DNA of 44,313 bases from positions 1 through 44,313 of the forward strand of contig CAIYOD010000154.1 in NCBI GenBank assembly GCA_903927755.1, in the 5' to 3' direction. Position 1 is the first letter of the stretch. Every line of letters begins with the position of its first letter. Below, piece after piece: positions 8,085 to 17,010 of the stretch. The translations under genes were made by a program, and so were the position numbers. Source of the DNA: an uncultured Thermoleophilia bacterium (GTDB lineage: Bacteria; Actinomycetota; Thermoleophilia; UBA2241). The notes under the pieces are model-generated. The model was not told the origin of the DNA. It saw nothing but the letters and a program-made list of their open reading frames with translations, and made no database searches.

Positions 8085-10793
8085 TCAGATCAGGTCGTGT
8101 AGGCGCTGCAGCAGGGGATCGAACTCGGGACCCTTGAAGCAGTAGCCCATATCAGTGAACGGCTCGCGCAGCGCGCGTACCTCGGCGGCCACGCCACGGC
8201 CCTCGAGGACCACCGCGGCCATCAACTGTGCGACCTCGGCGAACTGGGCAGGGCCCATGCCGAAACGCGTCATCTCGGCAACGCCGAGACGGAGCGCGCC
8301 GGCGGCGGTGAAGCCCTCCTCGTCGGGCGCCGCCTGGTAGTTGACGATGATGCCGCTGTCCTCGAGCCGGCCGGCGACCTCGGGACCCTGCCCGTAGCCG
8401 ACGCGCACCACCACCTGGTGCGTCTCGGTGTACTGGACGGCAGGATCTCCGGCGACGTCGAGCCCTGCGGCGTGGAGCGCCACCGCGAAGGCCTTGGCGT
8501 TGCCGATCACGGCTCGCTGCCAGGAGTCCCTGAAGTGGTTCATCTCGAACGCCGCCATGAGCAGGCCGAGCAGCGTGCCCAGGTGGTGGTTGCTGACCGA
8601 GCCCGGGAACGTGCGGCGCTCGATCGCCTCCCAGAGGTCGTACTTCTCGTCGTTCTTGTACCAGCGCGCAGCGACGATCCCGCGCTGCGTGCCGAAGAAC
8701 GTCTTGTGCGTCGATCCGGTGACGATGTCGGCGCCCTCCACGAACGGCTGCTTGAAGTGCGGACCGGCCAGGCCGAGCACGTGCGCCATGTCGTACATGA
8801 GGACGGCGGAGATGCCGGCCGCGTCAAGGAACTGACGCACCTCGTACACGGGCTCGGGATGCAGCACCATGCTCTTGCCGAGGATGACGAGTTCGGGGCG
8901 CTCCCGCTCGAGCACGTCCAGGAGCGCGCCCACGTCCGCCTTGTACGGGTTCTCCGGAAGCACCGGGATGTCGACGACTGCCGGGAGCTCGGTGCGTGGG
9001 TCGCGGGCAACGTAGTCGCGCAGCGCTCCCATGGGTTGCGCAGAGAGGTGCCCGCCCTTGCCGATGTGGTTGTTCACGACCTTGCCGATGCGGCGAGGCT
9101 CCGCTTTGCGGTCGGCCCGGTTGAGGTAGTCGACCAGGGCGCTGAAGACGGCGGTGTTGGCCATCTGCCCGCTCACAGCGCGCGTCTCGACCTGCGGGCA
9201 GCCGAGGTAGGCGCGGAACTCGCCCATCAGCAGCCTCTCGACCTCGTGGATGAAGCCTGTCCCTTGGTAGTAGAAGACGTCGGCGTCGTAGAAGGCCTCG
9301 GCCTTCTTGTGCTCGGCGTAGCGTCCGGACGGGTCGGTGACGCTGAGCAGCCGCGTCGCCGGTGAGGCGGTCATCTCGCTCGGGATGAGATCGATGCACT
9401 CGTGCTGCCGCCACTCGTGATTGGCGATGGCTCTCCCGATCAGACGCAGCGCCTTCTCGCCGGCCTCGCCGCCCTCGAGCTCGCTGAGCTGCGGCGCGCC
9501 GTCCCAGATGATCGCCCGCGCGCAGGGTGGAGCGTCGCTCCTCAGGTGGTACGGGACGACGAGCCCCGGGACGCGCCGGCCGCGCACGTCGACCTCGACC
9601 TCATCGTCCTCGAGCACACGGCTGTCGAGGTAGGCCAGGGCGATCGAGCGCAGCTCGTGCTCCTCGGTCTGCAGGGAACAGAGGCCCTCGCCGTCGAGGC
9701 CCCAGTAGGGGACGGCGGTTCCGCTGGTCACCCAGCCCAGGAGGGTCTCGTCGCAGACGCGGTCGCTCCCCGGCTCGGCGTGGACCGGGGCGCCCTCGCG
9801 GGCGATGCCGCGGCCGGTCACGGCTACGGGCCGCGTGAGCCGCGGCAGGTCATCCAGCAGCGAGTAGTCGCGCTGCAGGATGCGCGCATACGCTCGCTGC
9901 TGCCGCTCGAGCGGATGCCGGCCGATGAAGTCGCCCTTGCGCGGCGAGAAGCTGACCGCGAAGGTGGCCAGAGGGCAGCTGAAGATGGGAATCTCATCGC
10001 CTTCGGGGTCGACGCCGAGCTCGTGGCCGTAGAGAGGGAGGCCGGCCTCGAGACGCAGGGTATCGCGGGCGCCGAGCCCGACGGGCACGGCGCCCGCACC
10101 GACCAGCGCGTCCCAGAGGGCCGGCCCGTCGTGCGCTCCCACGAAGAGCTCGAACGCTACGGGCTCTCCCGTGTAGCCGGTGCGGGCGATACGCACCTCC
10201 ACGAGGTGTCCATCGCCCGGCAGCCGCAGTGTCGCCACGCTCAGCTCGTTGCGCAGCGGCTCCGGCAGCCCGCCGCCTTCGATGAGCCCTCCGAGGATGT
10301 CGCGCGACGCCTTACCCTGCAGGGCGACCATCGCGATCTCGCCCGTCTCATCGCTCATGTCCACGTCGGGGAAGTGCGCCAGGTGCTCGCGGAAGTGGTC
10401 CCAGTCCTTGTGCCGGTTGGAGGCGTTCACGACCAGGAGGTACTCCCCGAGGGCGAACCGATACAGATAGGCGTCGTCAACGGCGCCGCCGGTCTCCGTG
10501 GGCACCATCGTGTACTGCGCCTGCAGCAGGTCGAGAGCCTCGGCGTTGTTGGTCAGCACGTGCTGGAGGAAGGCGGCCGAGCCCGGACCGCGCAGGACGA
10601 AGCGGCCCATGTGCGAGACGTCGAACAGGCCGGCGCCGCTGCGCGTCGCGAGGTGCTCGGTGATGATGCCGGCGGGGTACTGGACCGGCATGTCCCAGCC
10701 GCCGAAGTCGACCATCCGGGCTCCGGCAGCGACGTGCTGGGCGTGGAAGGGCGTGCGGAGGAGAGGCGGGGTGTCGCCCGCGCCGCCGCTCAC
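8085..10793 (-). CDS. Fusion: aminomethyltransferase (GcvT) + serine hydroxymethyltransferase-like domain
   Basis: A 902-residue two-enzyme fusion. Residues 1 to about 425 are glycine cleavage T-protein: [36 protein letters not shown] with the probable catalytic Asp106, [12 protein letters not shown], and [15 protein letters not shown], then the beta-barrel GCV_T_C part. From about residue 435 the chain is fold-type I PLP enzyme of the SHMT family: [32 protein letters not shown], and the PLP lysine in GSTHKTFFG (Lys697). The T half releases ammonia and makes 5,10-methylene-THF; the SHMT half would use it with glycine to make serine. The SHMT part is divergent, with YYQGTGFI in place of the usual tyrosine-rich loop. 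Start: the frame is open to 11363, but GTG at 10793 overlaps the aminotransferase stop by four bases and begins the family homology. Confidence 0.92.
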   Translation of the reverse strand: MSGGAGDTPPLLRTPFHAQHVAAGARMVDFGGWDMPVQYPAGIITEHLATRSGAGLFDVSHMGRFVLRGPGSAAFLQHVLTNNAEALDLLQAQYTMVPTETGGAVDDAYLYRFALGEYLLVVNASNRHKDWDHFREHLAHFPDVDMSDETGEIAMVALQGKASRDILGGLIEGGGLPEPLRNELSVATLRLPGDGHLVEVRIARTGYTGEPVAFELFVGAHDGPALWDALVGAGAVPVGLGARDTLRLEAGLPLYGHELGVDPEGDEIPIFSCPLATFAVSFSPRKGDFIGRHPLERQQRAYARILQRDYSLLDDLPRLTRPVAVTGRGIAREGAPVHAEPGSDRVCDETLLGWVTSGTAVPYWGLDGEGLCSLQTEEHELRSIALAYLDSRVLEDDEVEVDVRGRRVPGLVVPYHLRSDAPPCARAIIWDGAPQLSELEGGEAGEKALRLIGRAIANHEWRQHECIDLIPSEMTASPATRLLSVTDPSGRYAEHKKAEAFYDADVFYYQGTGFIHEVERLLMGEFRAYLGCPQVETRAVSGQMANTAVFSALVDYLNRADRKAEPRRIGKVVNNHIGKGGHLSAQPMGALRDYVARDPRTELPAVVDIPVLPENPYKADVGALLDVLERERPELVILGKSMVLHPEPVYEVRQFLDAAGISAVLMYDMAHVLGLAGPHFKQPFVEGADIVTGSTHKTFFGTQRGIVAARWYKNDEKYDLWEAIERRTFPGSVSNHHLGTLLGLLMAAFEMNHFRDSWQRAVIGNAKAFAVALHAAGLDVAGDPAVQYTETHQVVVRVGYGQGPEVAGRLEDSGIIVNYQAAPDEEGFTAAGALRLGVAEMTRFGMGPAQFAEVAQLMAAVVLEGRGVAAEVRALREPFTDMGYCFKGPEFDPLLQRLHDLI

Positions 10794-11998
10794 TGCGCCC
10801 ACTCCGAGAACCTGCCGAGGCCTTCCCGGATCAGCTCGGCGCTGATGCCGGAGTAGGCGAAGCGCACGTAGCGTCGCTGTTCGCCGGGGAGCGCGCGGCC
10901 GAAGTGGAGGCGGGTGCAGAAGCTGACGCCCGTCTGCTCCAGCGCCGCACGCCGCAGCTCGTCGTAGGTCGCGAGGCCCTTGCGCTCCATCAGGCCGGTG
11001 ACGTCGGGATAGAGGTAGAACGTCGCCTCCGGGCGGTAGCAACTGACGCCGGGGGTGTCGTTCAGCAGATCGACGGCGGCGTCGCGTCGTGCCTTGAGGA
11101 CGCCGAGGATCTCCTCCGGACCGGACTGCTCGCCGGTGAGTGCCTCGACCCCGGCCCACTGGATGAAGTGGGTGGTGCACGATTCCTGATTGACGTTCAG
11201 TGTGGCGATGTGCGCGATGAGGTCTTTCGGTCCGATCGCGCCGCCCAGACGCCAGCCGGTCATCGCGTACTTCTTGCTGAAGGTGTAGAGGATGATGGTC
11301 CGCTCGGCCATGCCGGGGAGGGACGCGATCGACCGGCTCCGCCCGGAGTAACGTACGTCCCAATACGCCTCGTCGGAGAGCACGTAGAGGTCGTGCTTCA
11401 GGGCGAGCTCGGCCAGCGCCGAGATCTCCTCATCGGAGCTCTCGGCGCCGGTGGGGTTGTGGAGGTTGTTGAAAATGAGCAGCTTCGTGCGGGGGGTGAT
11501 CGCGGCTTCGATGGCGTCGAAGTCGAGCAGGAAGTTCTTCTCTCCCGGCACGAAGCCGTAGGGCTTGGCGACGCCTCCGAGGAACTCGATCTGGCTCTCG
11601 TAGATCGGGAAGCCTGGGCTGGGGTAGAGGACTTCGTCGCCGGGGTCCATCAGGGTGAGCAGGAACTTCTCGATCACCGGCTTACCGCCCGGCTGCACGG
11701 CGACGTTCTCGGGGGTGTAGGTGAGATCGTGTGTCGCCGAGATCTCGTCCGCCAGCGCCGCGCGCAACTCGGGGATGCCGGCGTTGGGACAATAGCCGGT
11801 CTTGCCGTCGCGGATGGCGCGGAACGCCGCTTCGACGATGTTCTCCGGCGTCGGCAGGTCCATGTCTCCCAGGTGGAACGGGTAGACGGTGTGGCCGAGC
11901 GCCCTCCATGCATTCGCCTCGGCGGAGACGGCGAAGGCCGTCTCGGTCCCGAGGCGGCTGATCCGCTCGGCCACCGGACTCGTCCTTGGTGTGCTCAT
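10790..11998 (-). CDS. PLP-dependent class I/II aminotransferase
   Basis: A 402-residue fold-type I aminotransferase. It shows the Gly-rich GYCPNAGIPELRAALA opening, AVQPGGKPVIEKFL, YPSPGFPIYES, the NLHNPTG motif, DEAYWDVRY, and the PLP lysine in the segment YTFSKKYAMTGWRLGG. This is the aspartate/alanine/aromatic aminotransferase group; the amino donor cannot be assigned. It is the first gene after the glycine riboswitch and overlaps the GcvT-SHMT gene by four bases, so it likely handles glycine, serine, alanine or glyoxylate; that is inference from context. The ATG at 11998 is used because GGGGTGAG lies about seven bases upstream; a GTG at 12007 would overlap that site. Confidence 0.9.
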   Translation of the reverse strand: MSTPRTSPVAERISRLGTETAFAVSAEANAWRALGHTVYPFHLGDMDLPTPENIVEAAFRAIRDGKTGYCPNAGIPELRAALADEISATHDLTYTPENVAVQPGGKPVIEKFLLTLMDPGDEVLYPSPGFPIYESQIEFLGGVAKPYGFVPGEKNFLLDFDAIEAAITPRTKLLIFNNLHNPTGAESSDEEISALAELALKHDLYVLSDEAYWDVRYSGRSRSIASLPGMAERTIILYTFSKKYAMTGWRLGGAIGPKDLIAHIATLNVNQESCTTHFIQWAGVEALTGEQSGPEEILGVLKARRDAAVDLLNDTPGVSCYRPEATFYLYPDVTGLMERKGLATYDELRRAALEQTGVSFCTRLHFGRALPGEQRRYVRFAYSGISAELIREGLGRFSEWAQ

Positions 11999-12022
11999 GC
12001 AGCTCACCCCTTAAACGTCGAG

Positions 12023-12052
12023 GGACAGGGTGATGTCCCCATCACCCTGTCC
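12023..12052 (-). terminator. Strong hairpin between glycine riboswitch and first gene (expression platform)
   Basis: A perfect 13-bp inverted repeat, GGACAGGGTGATG and CATCACCCTGTCC, closed by a GGGA tetraloop on the minus strand. After it come CTCGACGTTT and then the Shine-Dalgarno site of the aminotransferase. The U-tract is poor, so it may terminate transcription weakly or act by hiding or exposing the ribosome site. A second hairpin (CACGGAC/GTCCGTG) lies at 12055-12071, between it and the aptamer. Confidence 0.65.
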
Positions 12053-12073
12053 GCCACGGACGGCGTCCGTGCA

Positions 12074-12187
12074 CTCCAGGGGCCCGTCCGGTCGCGTTCC
12101 GTTGGCCTGAGAGTTTCGGCGGCGCATCTGGCGCCATCCTTGCCCCTTCGGCGCCCGCCCATTCCTTCGAGCAGCGGGCTCTCACGC
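12074..12187 (-). promoter_or_regulatory. Glycine riboswitch aptamer
   Basis: Read on the minus strand, the leader of the aminotransferase operon has the glycine riboswitch signature in the right order: GTGAGAG at the 5' side, GCCGAAGGGGCAA (complement of 12140-12152), then GCCGAAACTCTCAGGC (ending at the complement of 12105), AACGGAAC, GGACGG and CCCCTGGAG. Only one aptamer is seen; no second copy of the two core blocks lies in the leader. Family members usually turn on glycine-cleavage genes when glycine is high. Here the first regulated genes are an aminotransferase and a GcvT-SHMT fusion, which fits that role. Confidence 0.9.
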
Positions 12188-12219
12188 GGTCATCCACCAG
12201 GCATCCTCGGTTCTCCGGC

Positions 12220-12249
12220 ACTGTAGCACCAGCCTTCCGAAGGCCGCAA
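12220..12249 (-). promoter_or_regulatory. Probable promoter of the glycine-riboswitch operon
   Basis: On the minus strand TTGCGG (complement of 12244-12249) and TACAGT (complement of 12220-12225) are separated by 18 bases, a reasonable sigma-70-type promoter. Transcription would begin near 12213, about 25 bases before the aptamer. The -35 lies about 14 bases past the stop of the upstream membrane-protein gene. Confidence 0.6.
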
Positions 12250-12262
12250 CGTCTGCCCGGCG

Positions 12263-12817
12263 TCAGTCGTCCTCGGCGTGGCCGAGGGGCTCGACCCGGA
12301 CCGTGGCTTTGTCCCGGATGGTGAGCAGGACGCGGCGGTCGAGGCGGAAGTCCCAGCGGTTGAACACCAGCGCTTCGAGCGGGTGCCACAACAGGACCCA
12401 GGCGGCGATGCTGAGGCCTTCCGCGGCGATCGAGAGGATCGTGTCCGGCGAGCCGGAGATCCGCTGGGCGAGCCACACGAAGAACGTGACCACCACGATG
12501 GTGATGGCGAGCATCAGCCAGCCCCTGATGTTGTTGCGCCGGGAGTCGCGGTGGAGGGTGACCAGGTGGGCGTTGCAGTATCTGACCAGGGCCACTCTCA
12601 GCCGGTCTGCGGAGTCTGCCTGGACAGCGCTGCGCGGCAGGCCCACCACGACTTCGACGTGCTCTGCGCCGGGGTCGTCGGCGACGCAGGCCTCGACGTA
12701 CTCGATTGCCGGCCTCTCGCTGTATGCCTCGTACCACTCCGAGAAGGGGTCGGTGTCGGGTGTACGGAAGAGATCGTCGAGCGAGCGCAGACGGAGTGCG
12801 ACGGTCACCGAGCTCAT
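12263..12817 (-). CDS. Membrane protein with two transmembrane helices, coupled to a histidine kinase
   Basis: A 184-residue protein of unknown family. The first 95 residues are soluble and acidic (SLDDLFRTPDTDPFSEWYEAY, ACVADDPGAEHVEVVVG). Two hydrophobic helices follow, at about 102-122 (WLMLAITIVVVTFFVWLAQ) and 130-157, and then a short basic and acidic tail. The ATG overlaps the stop of the PAS histidine kinase by four bases (ATGA at 12814-12817), so the two are translationally coupled. The kinase has no membrane segment of its own, so this protein could tether it or be its output partner; that is inference. No response regulator is adjacent. Confidence 0.75.
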   Translation of the reverse strand: MSSVTVALRLRSLDDLFRTPDTDPFSEWYEAYSERPAIEYVEACVADDPGAEHVEVVVGLPRSAVQADSADRLRVALVRYCNAHLVTLHRDSRRNNIRGWLMLAITIVVVTFFVWLAQRISGSPDTILSIAAEGLSIAAWVLLWHPLEALVFNRWDFRLDRRVLLTIRDKATVRVEPLGHAEDD

Positions 12818-14874
12818 GAGGCCGGCCCCCGCTCCGCCGGCCCGGTCGGCAGTGCGAAGAAGAAGGTGGCGCCCTCACCCGGAGCGCTCTCGGCCCACGC
12901 TCGTCCGCCGTGGGCCTCCACCGCCCGCCGGACGATCGCGAGGCCGACGCCGGAGCCCTCGTACTCGGCGCCGTGGAGGCGTTCGAACACCTGGAACAGC
13001 TTGCCGGCGTGACTCATGTCGAACCCGGGACCGTTGTCGGACACGGAGTAGATCGTCTCGTTGTCGCTCTGTCTTGCGCTGACGATGATGCTCGGCTGCG
13101 GCTCGCTCGACGTGAACTTGAGGGCATTGGACAGCAGGTTCGCCCAGACCTGGCGCAGCAGCGTCGGATCGCCCGTAGCGGGCGCGAGTTCGCCGATCGT
13201 GAAGGCCACGCTGCCTCGCTGGCTCTCCGTTGCGATCTCGCCGTAGGCGCTGTGCACCAGAGCCGTCATGTCGATCGGCTCGCGTGCGAGGCGCGACCGC
13301 CCGAGCCTGGAGAAGGCAAGGAGATCGTCGATGAGCTGACCCATCCGGCGCGTATTGCCGATGATGTTGTCGCAGCAGCGCAGGCCGTCGGCGCCGATGT
13401 CGCGCGGGTGGTCTTCGGCGAGGATCGTCGCGTACCCGTTGATCGCGCGCAGTGGCGCACGGAGGTCGTGAGAGACCGAGTAGCTGAAAGCCTCCAACTC
13501 GGCGATCGCCGACTCGAGTTGGACGGTCCGCTCGCGAACGCGCGCTTCGAGGCTTTCGTTGAGCTCGCGGATCTTCGCCTCGGCCTGCCGCCGCTCGGTG
13601 ATGTCGCGGCTGACGCCGAGCACGCGATCGATGTGTCCGTCGGCGCCGGTGAGCAGCGTGGTCGTGACTTCCGTGGCGACCACGCTTCCGTCCTTGCAGG
13701 GCTGTTCGATCTCGGTGACATTGATACGCGCCTTCTCGTCACCTCGCTCGAGGGCCTCGATCTCGGGCGGCAGCAGGGCGGCCACGTGTGCCGCCGACTC
13801 CGGAGTGAGGATCTCGTCCATGGGTTGCCGGAGGACCTCCTGCGCCGTGAAGCCCCGCAGCCGCTGGACGGAAGGACTCACGTAGGTGAACTGGTTCGTC
13901 CCCAGGTCGAGGATCCAGATGACGTCGGCCGTGTTGTCCGCCATCAAGCGGTAGCGCGCCTCGCTGTCCCTGATGGTCTGTTCCGCCTCGACGCGGTCGG
14001 TGAGATCGCGCGCCGCGGCATAGATCAGGTCGCCGCGCGGGAACGCTCGCCACTCGAGCCAGCGGTAGGCGCCATCCTTCGTGCGGTAGCGGTTCACGAA
14101 GTGCAGTTGTGGCTGCCCCGCCTTCAGTCCGGCCATCGCTGCCTCCGTGGCGGCCACGTCGTCCGGGTGGACGAAGTCCAGAAAGCGCCGACTCGTGAGC
14201 TCGGCGGCGGCGTAGCCGAAGGCTTCCTCCCAGTGCGGGTTCAGCCGCAGGAAGTACCCGCGCACGTCGGCGATACACAGCAGGTCCAGGCTCTCCGTGA
14301 AGAAGACGCTGAGCTCCGAGGTCCGCTCTCGCAGTTCGGCCTCGGCGCGAAACCTCCGGATGGCGATCGTCGCTTGGTGGGCAAGTATCTCGATCGTGCC
14401 AGGGTTCGTGACTGGGGCACCCTTCTTCGCGCCGATCATGAGGGTGCCGTAGTTCATGTCGTGCCAGGCGAACCCGGCGACGTAGATGCCCGTGATGCCG
14501 AGCAGGCGCTCGGCGGCGGCGCAGGCGGCCTTGGGGAACCGGCCCAGCATGAGCCTGTACAGGCCGCCGTCGAGCTCCACGAGTCTGCCGGAACGGTACG
14601 TGGTGACGTCCTGTGGCCGCATGTCACGCACGGGAAAGGTCGCGGCCGCGAGGTCTGTGCCGAATACCCTCTTGAGCGGCCGCGTGAGGGGCTCCAGTCC
14701 GGCGGTCTCCACGACGCTGAAGTACTCGCCGTCCAACGAGAGACTGCTGATCGCGACGTAGGCGTCGGGCACGAGCCGTCGGACCGCCCGCGCAACGGCC
14801 TCATAGACGTCCTGCTCGTCCCGCGGGGCGAGAAGCTCGACGAGCGTCTCCTCCACGAGTCCGATGTCTGCCAC
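12814..14874 (-). CDS. GAF-PAS-PAS sensor histidine kinase
   Basis: A 686-residue cytoplasmic histidine kinase with no membrane helix. Order: a GAF-like sensor (about 5-180), PAS (about 185-300, LDLLCIADVRGYFLRLNPHW, then HPDDVAA), PAS (about 305-435, YRLMADNTADVIWILDLG, then DITERRQAEAKI), HisKA with the phospho-acceptor in FSYSVSHDLRAPLRAI (about His468), and HATPase_c with NLLSNALKF, DNGPGFD and GSGVGLAIV. The SHDLRAPLR box and short dimerisation helix match the phytochrome-like, PAS-rich kinases. Start: GTG at 14874 has GGAGGAG eight bases upstream; the frame is open to 14934 without such a site. No response regulator lies nearby, so the partner is unknown. Confidence 0.9.
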   Translation of the reverse strand: MADIGLVEETLVELLAPRDEQDVYEAVARAVRRLVPDAYVAISSLSLDGEYFSVVETAGLEPLTRPLKRVFGTDLAAATFPVRDMRPQDVTTYRSGRLVELDGGLYRLMLGRFPKAACAAAERLLGITGIYVAGFAWHDMNYGTLMIGAKKGAPVTNPGTIEILAHQATIAIRRFRAEAELRERTSELSVFFTESLDLLCIADVRGYFLRLNPHWEEAFGYAAAELTSRRFLDFVHPDDVAATEAAMAGLKAGQPQLHFVNRYRTKDGAYRWLEWRAFPRGDLIYAAARDLTDRVEAEQTIRDSEARYRLMADNTADVIWILDLGTNQFTYVSPSVQRLRGFTAQEVLRQPMDEILTPESAAHVAALLPPEIEALERGDEKARINVTEIEQPCKDGSVVATEVTTTLLTGADGHIDRVLGVSRDITERRQAEAKIRELNESLEARVRERTVQLESAIAELEAFSYSVSHDLRAPLRAINGYATILAEDHPRDIGADGLRCCDNIIGNTRRMGQLIDDLLAFSRLGRSRLAREPIDMTALVHSAYGEIATESQRGSVAFTIGELAPATGDPTLLRQVWANLLSNALKFTSSEPQPSIIVSARQSDNETIYSVSDNGPGFDMSHAGKLFQVFERLHGAEYEGSGVGLAIVRRAVEAHGGRAWAESAPGEGATFFFALPTGPAERGPAS

Positions 14875-14984
14875 TGCCCCCACTCCTCCGGTCCGAAGCA
14901 CACTACCCGTGCAGCGCCAGACCAAGCCCGTCATCGCCTGGCGGCCCCGCGAAATCCGCGGTGGCTCGGCCGCGCCTGCTTCTG

Positions 14985-14990
14985 TACACT
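14985..14990 (+). promoter_or_regulatory. Probable -10 box of trpS, giving a leaderless or near-leaderless mRNA
   Basis: TACACT ends nine bases before the GTG start of trpS. Transcription from it would start about two bases before the initiation codon. The upstream -35 region (TGGCTC with 17-base spacing) is weak. Confidence 0.4.
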
Positions 14991-14998
14991 CCGGAGCC

Positions 14999-16021
14999 GT
15001 GAGCGGTCAGGAAGAGATATCGGCACGGCGCCCCCGCGTCTTCAGCGGCAGTCAGCCCTCGGGCACGCTGCACCTCGGCAACTACCTCGGCGCCATCCGC
15101 AACTATGTCGCCATGCAGGAGACGCACGACTGCATCTACTGTGTCGTCGACCTGCACGCCATCACCGTGCGCCAGGTGCGGGCTGATCTTCGGCGCAACA
15201 CGATCGACGTCGCGAACGCCTATCTCGCTGCCGGCGTCGACCCGGAGCGGTCCATCGTCTTCATCCAGAGCCACGTGCCGGCGCACACGGAGCTGATGTG
15301 GATCCTGAACACCATCACGTACATGGGCGAGCTTCGGCGCATGACGCAGTTCAAGGACAAGACGGCCGGCGCCGAGGGCGAGAGCATCGGCGTCGGGCTC
15401 TTCGACTACCCGGTGCTCATGGCGGCGGACATCCTGCTGTACCGTGCCGACGCAGTCCCTGTGGGCGAAGACCAGAAGCAGCACGTGGAGCTCACACGTG
15501 ACGTGGCCGAGCGGTTCAATCATGCGTTCGGCAAAGCGTTCGTGGTCCCGGACCCGATCATCCGCACGGAAGGCGGGCGGGTGATGAGCCTGGACGACCC
15601 GGCGAAGAAGATGAGCAAGAGCGCCGGCTCGGAGAACAGCTACATCGCACTGATGGATGCGCCGGACGTCATCCGCAGGAAGATCCGGCGCGCCGTCACC
15701 GACTCCGGCACCGAGGTGCGCGGAGGCCCGGAGAAGCCGGCGCTCACCAACCTCCTCGACATCTACAGCATCCTCTCCGGCGCGACCATCGGCGAGATCG
15801 AGCGGCGGTACGAGGGCAAGGGCTACGCGGACTTCAAGGCCGATCTGGCCGAGGTCGTCGTCGAGGCTCTGGCGCCCATCCAGACGCGCATCCGCGAGCT
15901 CGAGGCAGACAAGAGCTACACGCTCGAGGTCCTCAAGACGGGCGCCGAGCGCGCCGAGGCCATCGCCGAGCGCACACTCGCCAAGGTGCGAGAGCGCGTC
16001 GGGCTGGTGCCGCGGCCGTAG
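14999..16021 (+). CDS. trpS: Tryptophanyl-tRNA synthetase
   Basis: A 340-residue class Ic aminoacyl-tRNA synthetase that charges tRNA-Trp. It shows the HIGH-type motif in SGSQPSGTLHLGNYLGAI, CVVDLHAITV, QSHVPAHTELMWIL, the substrate pocket LFDYPVLMAADILLY and VGEDQKQHVELTRD, and the KMSKS loop in DPAKKMSKSAGS. The length is normal for bacterial TrpS. Start: the frame is open from 14864, but homology begins only a few residues before SGSQPSG and GTG at 14999 is the nearest start. There is no good Shine-Dalgarno site, and a -10 box stands only nine bases upstream. A CDF transporter follows after 37 bases on the same strand. Confidence 0.95.
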   Translation: MSGQEEISARRPRVFSGSQPSGTLHLGNYLGAIRNYVAMQETHDCIYCVVDLHAITVRQVRADLRRNTIDVANAYLAAGVDPERSIVFIQSHVPAHTELMWILNTITYMGELRRMTQFKDKTAGAEGESIGVGLFDYPVLMAADILLYRADAVPVGEDQKQHVELTRDVAERFNHAFGKAFVVPDPIIRTEGGRVMSLDDPAKKMSKSAGSENSYIALMDAPDVIRRKIRRAVTDSGTEVRGGPEKPALTNLLDIYSILSGATIGEIERRYEGKGYADFKADLAEVVVEALAPIQTRIRELEADKSYTLEVLKTGAERAEAIAERTLAKVRERVGLVPRP

Positions 16022-16058
16022 CCGCCTTCGGCGCCGGCCGCCGCCGTCCACCTCGACC

Positions 16059-16985
16059 ATGACCACCTTCATCCCTTCCCGTGACCGCAGTCGGCAGGTC
16101 CGCCGAGTGTTGTGGGTCGTGCTCGCGCTGAACCTCGGAGTGGCGCTCGCCAAGCTCTTCTACGGCATCGTCAGCCACTCCGCGGCGATGGAGGCCGACG
16201 GCTTCCACTCGCTGTTCGACGGCGCCTCCAACGTCATCGGCCTGGTCGGCATCTGGTTCGCGTCGCGCCCGGCCGACGAAGGACATCCTTACGGTCACGC
16301 CAAGTTCGAGACCGTGGCCGCCGCCGTGATCGGCATTCTTCTGGCCCTTGCCGGCTACACGGTGGGCAAAGGTGCGATCGACAGCCTCACCGGAAGCGGC
16401 GTGGCCACGGAGGTCACGACCATCTCCTTCGCGATCATGCTGGGCACCCTCGCCATCAACCTCTTCGTGACCACGTGGGAGCGGCGGGCAGGGAAGCGTC
16501 TGGGCAGCGAGGTCCTCGTTGCCGACGCCAGCCACACGCTCAGCGATGTGATGGTGAGCCTGGGCGTCATCGTCAGTCTCATCTTGGTCAAGGCGGGCTT
16601 CGAGGCCGCCGACGGCGTCGTCGCCCTCTTGGTGGCGGTCGTCATCTTCCGGACTGCCTGGGGCATCTTCCGCGGCGTGCTGCATACGCTCGGGGATGCC
16701 GCGCGGCTGCCGGCGGACGAGGTCGCCGACGTGGCTGCTGGCGTCTCAGGCGTCGTGGAGGCGCATGGCGTGCGCACGCGCGGACCGGAGAGCCAGGTCG
16801 CGGTCGACCTGCATGTGCAGGTCGACCCGGAGACGACGGTCGCGCGCGGACACGCCATCACGCACGAGGTCGAGGACGCGCTGCGCAAGCGCTACGGGCA
16901 GATCACCGACGTCGTCGTTCATCTGGAGCCCGCTGGCCCTGGACGGGCGGTCGCTCGTCAGGCAGACCCGCGCCGGGTAGACTAG
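16059..16985 (+). CDS. Cation diffusion facilitator (CDF) family metal exporter
   Basis: A 308-residue inner-membrane protein that should export divalent metals (Zn, Fe, Mn, Co or Cd) in exchange for protons. Six transmembrane helices are apparent in the first 210 residues. The metal-site pairs are present: EADGFHSLFDGASN in helix 2 and ADASHTLSDVMVS in helix 5, each an HxxxD. Helix 3-adjacent DEGHPYGHAKFE is also typical of the family. The cytoplasmic C-terminal domain (SQVAVDLHVQVDPETT) forms the usual dimerisation fold. The frame is open much further upstream inside trpS, but ATG at 16059 begins the family homology. Substrate is not predictable from the sequence alone. Confidence 0.92.
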   Translation: MTTFIPSRDRSRQVRRVLWVVLALNLGVALAKLFYGIVSHSAAMEADGFHSLFDGASNVIGLVGIWFASRPADEGHPYGHAKFETVAAAVIGILLALAGYTVGKGAIDSLTGSGVATEVTTISFAIMLGTLAINLFVTTWERRAGKRLGSEVLVADASHTLSDVMVSLGVIVSLILVKAGFEAADGVVALLVAVVIFRTAWGIFRGVLHTLGDAARLPADEVADVAAGVSGVVEAHGVRTRGPESQVAVDLHVQVDPETTVARGHAITHEVEDALRKRYGQITDVVVHLEPAGPGRAVARQADPRRVD

Positions 16986-17010
16986 GCGCCTGTCGCTCGC
17001 CGGAGGACTC

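Noticed and set aside
10794..11363. N-terminal extension of the GcvT-SHMT frame by 190 codons
   Set aside because: It overlaps the aminotransferase in another frame and lacks homology; the coupled GTG at 10793 begins the T-protein sequence.
12188..12262. Possible second glycine aptamer upstream of the first
   Set aside because: No second copy of GCCGAAGGGGCAA or AAACTCTCAGG was found; the region is filled by the promoter and the gene end.
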